A stretch of 9,120 bases of DNA. Source: Planctomycetota bacterium (GTDB lineage: Bacteria; Planctomycetota; Brocadiia; SM23-32). The position numbers and the translations under genes are program-made. This document shows, in pieces, positions 7,301 through 9,120 of this stretch; the first letter of the stretch is position 1, and each line of letters starts with the position of its first letter. The notes under the pieces are model-generated. The model ran no database searches, had not been told where the DNA came from, and saw nothing but the letters and a program-made list of their open reading frames with translations. Location: positions 1 through 9,120 of the forward strand of contig JAGXLK010000058.1 of assembly GCA_018334735.1 (NCBI GenBank). The letters run 5' to 3'.

Positions 7301-7813
7301 CCCGATCCATTTGCCGCTTTGCAGCCGAATCCCTGCGAGTGGAACGGGAGTTTTTTCGGCGCGAAGCGGTTTCTTGTACTTTTTTCTGCCCGCAAGAATG
7401 CGCACACCTATCTGGCCGGTCTCGATTTGCCAGAAGTTCCCGCGTTTTTCGATCGACAGGTCCGTTTTTGCCGGTGCTCGCTCTCCCCGGACCACTTTCC
7501 AGCTCTTCCGGCCGCCCGCCGGCAGTTCGTCAACCAGCAACCAGAGGTCCACCTCAGCGAGCGAACCGTCAGCGTGCGTGCCGATACCTGTCAGCTGAAT
7601 CGGCACCGTTTTTCCGTTTTTGTCCAGCACAGCCAGTTCATCGGGCCGAACCTGACCGGCCTCAAACTCCACCCGGTAGCGTATCAATTCGTCCCGCCAC
7701 GTGTGATCGAGATGGTCGGAAAGGGTGATCCGCCGCAGTGGAGCGGGTGCCGCCATGGCGCTTGAGAAACACAGGAAAATCGCCAGGAAAAGGCAGTGGA
7801 TCCTTTTGAACAT
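4367..7813 (-). CDS. Secreted heparinase II/III-like polysaccharide lyase, 1148 residues
   Basis: A signal peptide spans residues 1-21 (MFKRIHCLFLAIFL..., AMA cleavage site), so it is exported. About 25-230 is beta-rich and resembles the N-terminal barrel/sandwich seen in large lyases of the YetA/rhamnogalacturonan-lyase type (tentative). About 440-720 is helical, like an alpha/alpha toroid. About 740-1140 is a beta-rich region of heparinase II/III type. Candidate catalytic residues follow the order known for heparinase III (Asn, Tyr, His, His): Asn574 (GRNQGF), Tyr637 (ECPGYAG), His787 (GHYHTDQGE) and His820 (CFHNIVTF). The HxH-D-G motif followed by GAPLMMDFGS is the strongest signature. It is much longer than heparinase III (about 660). 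Start ATG 7813 is chosen over TTG 7834 because it opens directly into the signal peptide and has GAAAG eight bases upstream. The substrate, probably a uronic-acid polysaccharide, is not determinable. It is a paralogue of the gene at 8482-9120. Confidence 0.87.
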   Translation of the reverse strand: MFKRIHCLFLAIFLCFSSAMAAPAPLRRITLSDHLDHTWRDELIRYRVEFEAGQVRPDELAVLDKNGKTVPIQLTGIGTHADGSLAEVDLWLLVDELPAGGRKSWKVVRGERAPAKTDLSIEKRGNFWQIETGQIGVRILAGRKKYKKPLRAEKTPVPLAGIRLQSGKWIGNGRWQTERGCTGYRSEVLARGPLFAEIRTQLHFTDDRHYTATYRVIAGQEVVLVEEEFNLGAPDRYVIPNYGPKQRLLWEWWGGTHGRAESANNFLFSICQKGTFVPSTARWMGHHSTDERVGSPRKNHRIVDYAIEYAKDRLDIVLNSYLQWGNDESVFYAAWNKEKPKDAISVVAIRPSKWIHPDLRPHDPAHLSQFVQTNNIQIRSADGPDLYLRAPVNMGKRAYLLATLDGEEDIPEDPLEFSRIGELLVKYGHKPLDKIKDWILKWDGQVPHPRLFCKPGDMKTLSRRIESQAKKFRRRYSNLYTYLTKGDREAARKAFQGNMSRMRRLRDGTLEGYGPHTNYLSHMVWGIRMHQIAAQMDVLLASDVIDEKQREEARALLAYIGHCAWDKDHFPGRNQGFAWGAANMATNTLTARGMWGDLLAAHPLADKWAEEGARFPVYNLERYLHPESGVTQECPGYAGVDVTRDLVALQALQNRIDLSPILPRLKGLARWRLTAMPPPDVRFGHRTLLTLGDTPYHGDNILGLLGMVLRPSSSDLAQQCLWAYRKSGGVNKPMFRFVIDNSLPGAQPEVESRRFEGFGTIMRSGSMRDDEPFLCHYHGDFSWGHYHTDQGELIFYAKGAPLMMDFGSQYVPNIRQACFHNIVTFNNHEPEEPETCPGRGKPGCFYTGQPWVKHEVEPYTCLQYSMKNSRTKEPPLGRITAFAGLAGADYSRGEQPMGVFERVPYRYDRPKCWKNGTEFEIVEVPRFRWIRQVVLVKDEKDPMGPNYFVVNDDLRGNKKLEPALNLWSLTKSVEYKGNALKGDVTVNGPLHLPGQWGVDLDIFVARPESARIHLAELGYRGRRYDREFRPLHGRKFEERQKLVRVLQEPGGSFTVAVYPRKPKGPKPVFSRLKGATGVKVEVGGQTHWVILSPRLVSYKEGPLDFRGTAGVVKKHSDGTVKLDLLAPGRLSYGELELREASTSVRSRP

Positions 7814-7857
7814 GGTATTACTTTCTATGGACAATATTGAGCACAGAATACCTTATG

Positions 7858-7931
7858 GTCATTGCGAGTCCATCGTAAGATGGACGAAGCAATCTCGTCG
7901 TTTTGTTGGCCCAACAGGGAGATTGCCGCGG
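7858..7931 (+). repeat. Truncated copy of the GTCATTGCGAG dispersed repeat
   Basis: It matches the left 74 bases of the complete copy at 8068-8171, starting with GTCATTGCGAG and including GAAGCAATCTCGTCGTTT and GGGATTGCCGC-like segments. It contains a 7-bp stem GTCCATC/GATGGAC with a GTAA loop (7868-7885). The right terminal repeat is absent. Its left end lies 45 bases from the lyase start codon, so it lies in the lyase leader or promoter region. Confidence 0.75.
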
Positions 7932-7959
7932 TGGTTTTGACTCAATTCTTCCTTCCTTA

Positions 7960-7989
7960 CCACCGAGTTTGTCTCGGTGGGAGGGTACT
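7960..7989 (+). repeat. Hairpin repeat, plus-strand copy (second family)
   Basis: A perfect 8-bp stem CCACCGAG/CTCGGTGG closes a TTTGT loop (7960-7980) and is followed by GTACT at 7985-7989. The layout matches two minus-strand copies at 8257-8286 and 8321-8350, with base-pair-preserving substitutions in the stem. Confidence 0.65.
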
Positions 7990-8017
7990 ACGAACCGTCG
8001 CCAAGAATCCCTCGCCA

Positions 8018-8038
8018 CCACCGGGTTTATCCCCGCAC
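8018..8038 (+). repeat. Degenerate copy of the hairpin repeat
   Basis: CCACCGGG, TTTAT and CCCCG follow the 7960 copy closely, including the sequence just upstream (TCGCCACCACC versus TCCTTACCACC). The inner stem keeps three pairs, one of them an A-T to G-C exchange, but the outer stem is lost and no GTACT follows. Confidence 0.4.
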
Positions 8039-8067
8039 CTATTTAGCCAAGAAATACCGCTTCTTGG

Positions 8068-8171
8068 GTCATTGCGAGCCCATCGCAAGATGGGCGAAGC
8101 AATCTCGTCGTTTCCCAGCCCAACAGCGGGATTGCCGCAGCGCCCCGCTGAGCGGAACGCTTCGCAATGAC
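8068..8171 (+). repeat. Complete GTCATTGCGAG...CGCAATGAC dispersed repeat (MITE/REP-like), 104 bp
   Basis: Terminal inverted repeats GTCATTGCGAGC (8068-8079) and GCTTCGCAATGAC (8159-8171) differ by one inserted base. Inside, GCCCATC/GATGGGC forms a 7-bp stem with a GCAA loop (8078-8095), followed by GAAGCAATCTCGTCGTTT. Elements starting GTCATTGCGAG and containing GAAGCAATC are, from memory, widely scattered in intergenic DNA of many unrelated bacteria. No coding capacity. The nearby truncated copy at 7858-7931 is in the same orientation. Confidence 0.85.
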
Positions 8172-8240
8172 ATTTGTAAACCTGGAGGGCTGATGTAACG
8201 CAGGCTAAACGCATACTTATCCCGGTGGAGCGATGCTTCT

Positions 8241-8361
8241 GGGGGGCCGAACATGAAGTACGGCCCCACTCACGCAAGGTAAGTGGTAGCCTTATGGAGG
8301 TACCTCCCCGGTAGTGCAAAAGTACAGCCCCACCGACACAAGGTCGGCGGTAGCTCCGGAG
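8241..8361 (-). repeat. Two imperfect 64-bp tandem hairpin units
   Basis: Unit one: AGTAC 8257-8261, stem 8266-8273 with 8279-8286, then palindrome GGAGGTACCTCC 8296-8307. Unit two: AGTAC 8321-8325, stem 8330-8337 with 8343-8350, then palindrome CTCCGGAG 8354-8361. The stem starts are 64 bases apart. Both read on the minus strand as stem, YTTGY loop, stem, GG, GTACT, the same as the plus copy at 7960. A further perfect stem GGGGCCG/CGGCCCC (8243-8249 with 8261-8267) overlaps unit one and would compete with it. It lies in the 3' flank of the second lyase gene. Confidence 0.6.
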
Positions 8362-8481
8362 ACCCCCGCTGTAGCGATATCCCAGGCCGAAAAGATCTGG
8401 CATTTTGATGACTCCAGTCCATCTGAGTTCGACAAGCGGGCATATAAGATGTATCAACATGGTTCGGCGGTAGAAATAACC
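8362..8481. other. Remaining non-coding flank of the second lyase gene
   Basis: It follows the stop of the second lyase on the minus strand. I see no gene and no clear intrinsic terminator. The segment CCCGCTGTAGCGATATCCC (from 8365) resembles CCCGGTGGAGCGATGCTTC (from 8221), suggesting the repeat block extends slightly into it. Confidence 0.4.
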
Positions 8482-9120
8482 TTAATCTGAGGCCCGCACC
8501 AGCACCACGCGCTCCACACCGGCGGCGATCGTTAACTGCAAAGCATCCTCTTCGGCAACCAGCCGGGACTCTGCGTCTCCATCCTGCAGAACCCACTCGC
8601 CCGGTGCCCTGAATCTCACATTCCGTGGCGCTTCAGCGGTTTCCACTCGCACAATCAGACGGTCTTGCGTTGCACGCAAAGAGGCGGCGGTTTTAGAAAT
8701 CAGTTCATTCTTTCCGTAGGAGACACTTCCGCCGGTACCCAGCCCGAGCAACGTTCCGGTCTTCCGATCCTGAACCGAACCGGCGCGGCCGCCGAAACGG
8801 ACCGCTCCCGCTTCAACATCCGTCTCTTTGTCCGAAAGGAAGACGTAATCGGTCCCGAACTCGCCGCTGACGTTGATGATTTTGCCATCGCCGAGAGTCT
8901 CAAACGTCGGCGCTGGAGCATCCTGCTGCCGCGGAAACATCGCGACGAAGTAGTGCCCACTGCCGGGCAGTTGCAGATGCAACACATCCTGCCACGCCTC
9001 GATACCTTCGCGCACCCCGGCGTAACCGCGTTTCAATTTGAACCCCCAGCGCAACGTATGCCGCGGGGTATCGGTGGGAGACGCGATGTAGTATTCGGTA
9101 TCCACGCCGAACTGCCCGAC
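8482..9120 (-). CDS. C-terminal part of a second heparinase II/III-like lyase (paralogue of the 4367-7813 gene), N-terminus outside the window
   Basis: The open minus-strand frame enters from the right edge and gives 212 residues before TAA at 8484-8482. The first part (GQFGVDTEYYIASP...YFVAMFPR...SYGKNEL) aligns in order with the end of the complete lyase next door (GQWGVDLDIFVARP...FTVAVYPRKP...SYGELEL), so it is the terminal beta domain of the same type of protein. It continues for roughly 70 more residues that the neighbour lacks, forming an extra small beta-rich module (VETAEAPRNVRFRAPGEWVL...VERVVLVRASD). The catalytic part lies outside the window, so activity cannot be judged. The GTG at 9105 is internal, not the start. 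Same strand and order as its paralogue, 668 bases apart with repeats between. Confidence 0.8.
   Translation of the reverse strand, partial: VGQFGVDTEYYIASPTDTPRHTLRWGFKLKRGYAGVREGIEAWQDVLHLQLPGSGHYFVAMFPRQQDAPAPTFETLGDGKIINVSGEFGTDYVFLSDKETDVEAGAVRFGGRAGSVQDRKTGTLLGLGTGGSVSYGKNELISKTAASLRATQDRLIVRVETAEAPRNVRFRAPGEWVLQDGDAESRLVAEEDALQLTIAAGVERVVLVRASD

Noticed and set aside
7813..7834. TTG 7834 as start of the large lyase
   Set aside because: It would put seven polar residues before the signal peptide; ATG 7813 opens directly into the MFKR plus hydrophobic core.
7957..8460. 167-codon minus-strand open frame across the repeats
   Set aside because: It is made of translated repeat sequence, has no ribosome site noticed and no domain; repeats of this type commonly give such false frames.
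7814..8481. CRISPR array in the repeat-rich intergenic stretch
   Set aside because: The repeats are imperfect, inverted relative to one another and unevenly spaced, with no identical direct repeats separated by unique spacers.

Overview
The window most resembles a member of the PVC superphylum (Lentisphaerota, Kiritimatiellota or Verrucomicrobiota type). The main clues are a type II-secretion pseudopilin-like protein with a degenerate H-X9-DG-like tail, very large secreted heparinase II/III-like polysaccharide lyases, and many intergenic hairpin repeats. This placement is an inference from protein style; no rRNA or other marker gene is present.

Layout from left to right. Positions 1-1092 (minus) hold a DegT/DnrJ/EryC1-type PLP aminotransferase whose C-terminus lies outside the window. 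Positions 1093-1432 are intergenic, with a good sigma70-like promoter (1358-1385, plus) reading into a two-gene operon. That operon encodes two amidohydrolase-family (PF04909-like) TIM-barrel proteins whose coding regions overlap by 4 bases (ATGA). The downstream protein keeps every expected metal and active-site residue; the upstream one has lost nearly all of them. Converging on this operon is a pseudopilin-like gene (3059-3988, minus) with a textbook sigma70 promoter at 4097-4124. Behind that promoter is a foldback element (4126-4317) centred on a perfect 18-bp stem. Positions 4367-7813 (minus) encode a 1148-residue secreted heparinase II/III-like lyase. A 668-base non-coding stretch follows (7814-8481). 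It is packed with two dispersed-repeat copies of the GTCATTGCGAG type and at least three copies of a second hairpin family, whose stems change in a compensatory way. The window ends inside a second lyase-like gene (8482-9120, minus), recognisable as a paralogue of the first from its C-terminal domain.

How it may fit together: the two lyase paralogues are probably extracytoplasmic enzymes acting on acidic or sulfated polysaccharides. The pseudopilin-like protein may be a surface or secretion partner, as such genes commonly accompany degradative genes in this group. The aminotransferase and amidohydrolase pair are cytoplasmic and may act on sugar- or ring-derived metabolites; no direct metabolic link to the lyases can be shown from sequence. 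The features most worth a second look are the active/inactive amidohydrolase pair and the covarying hairpin repeats between the two lyase genes.
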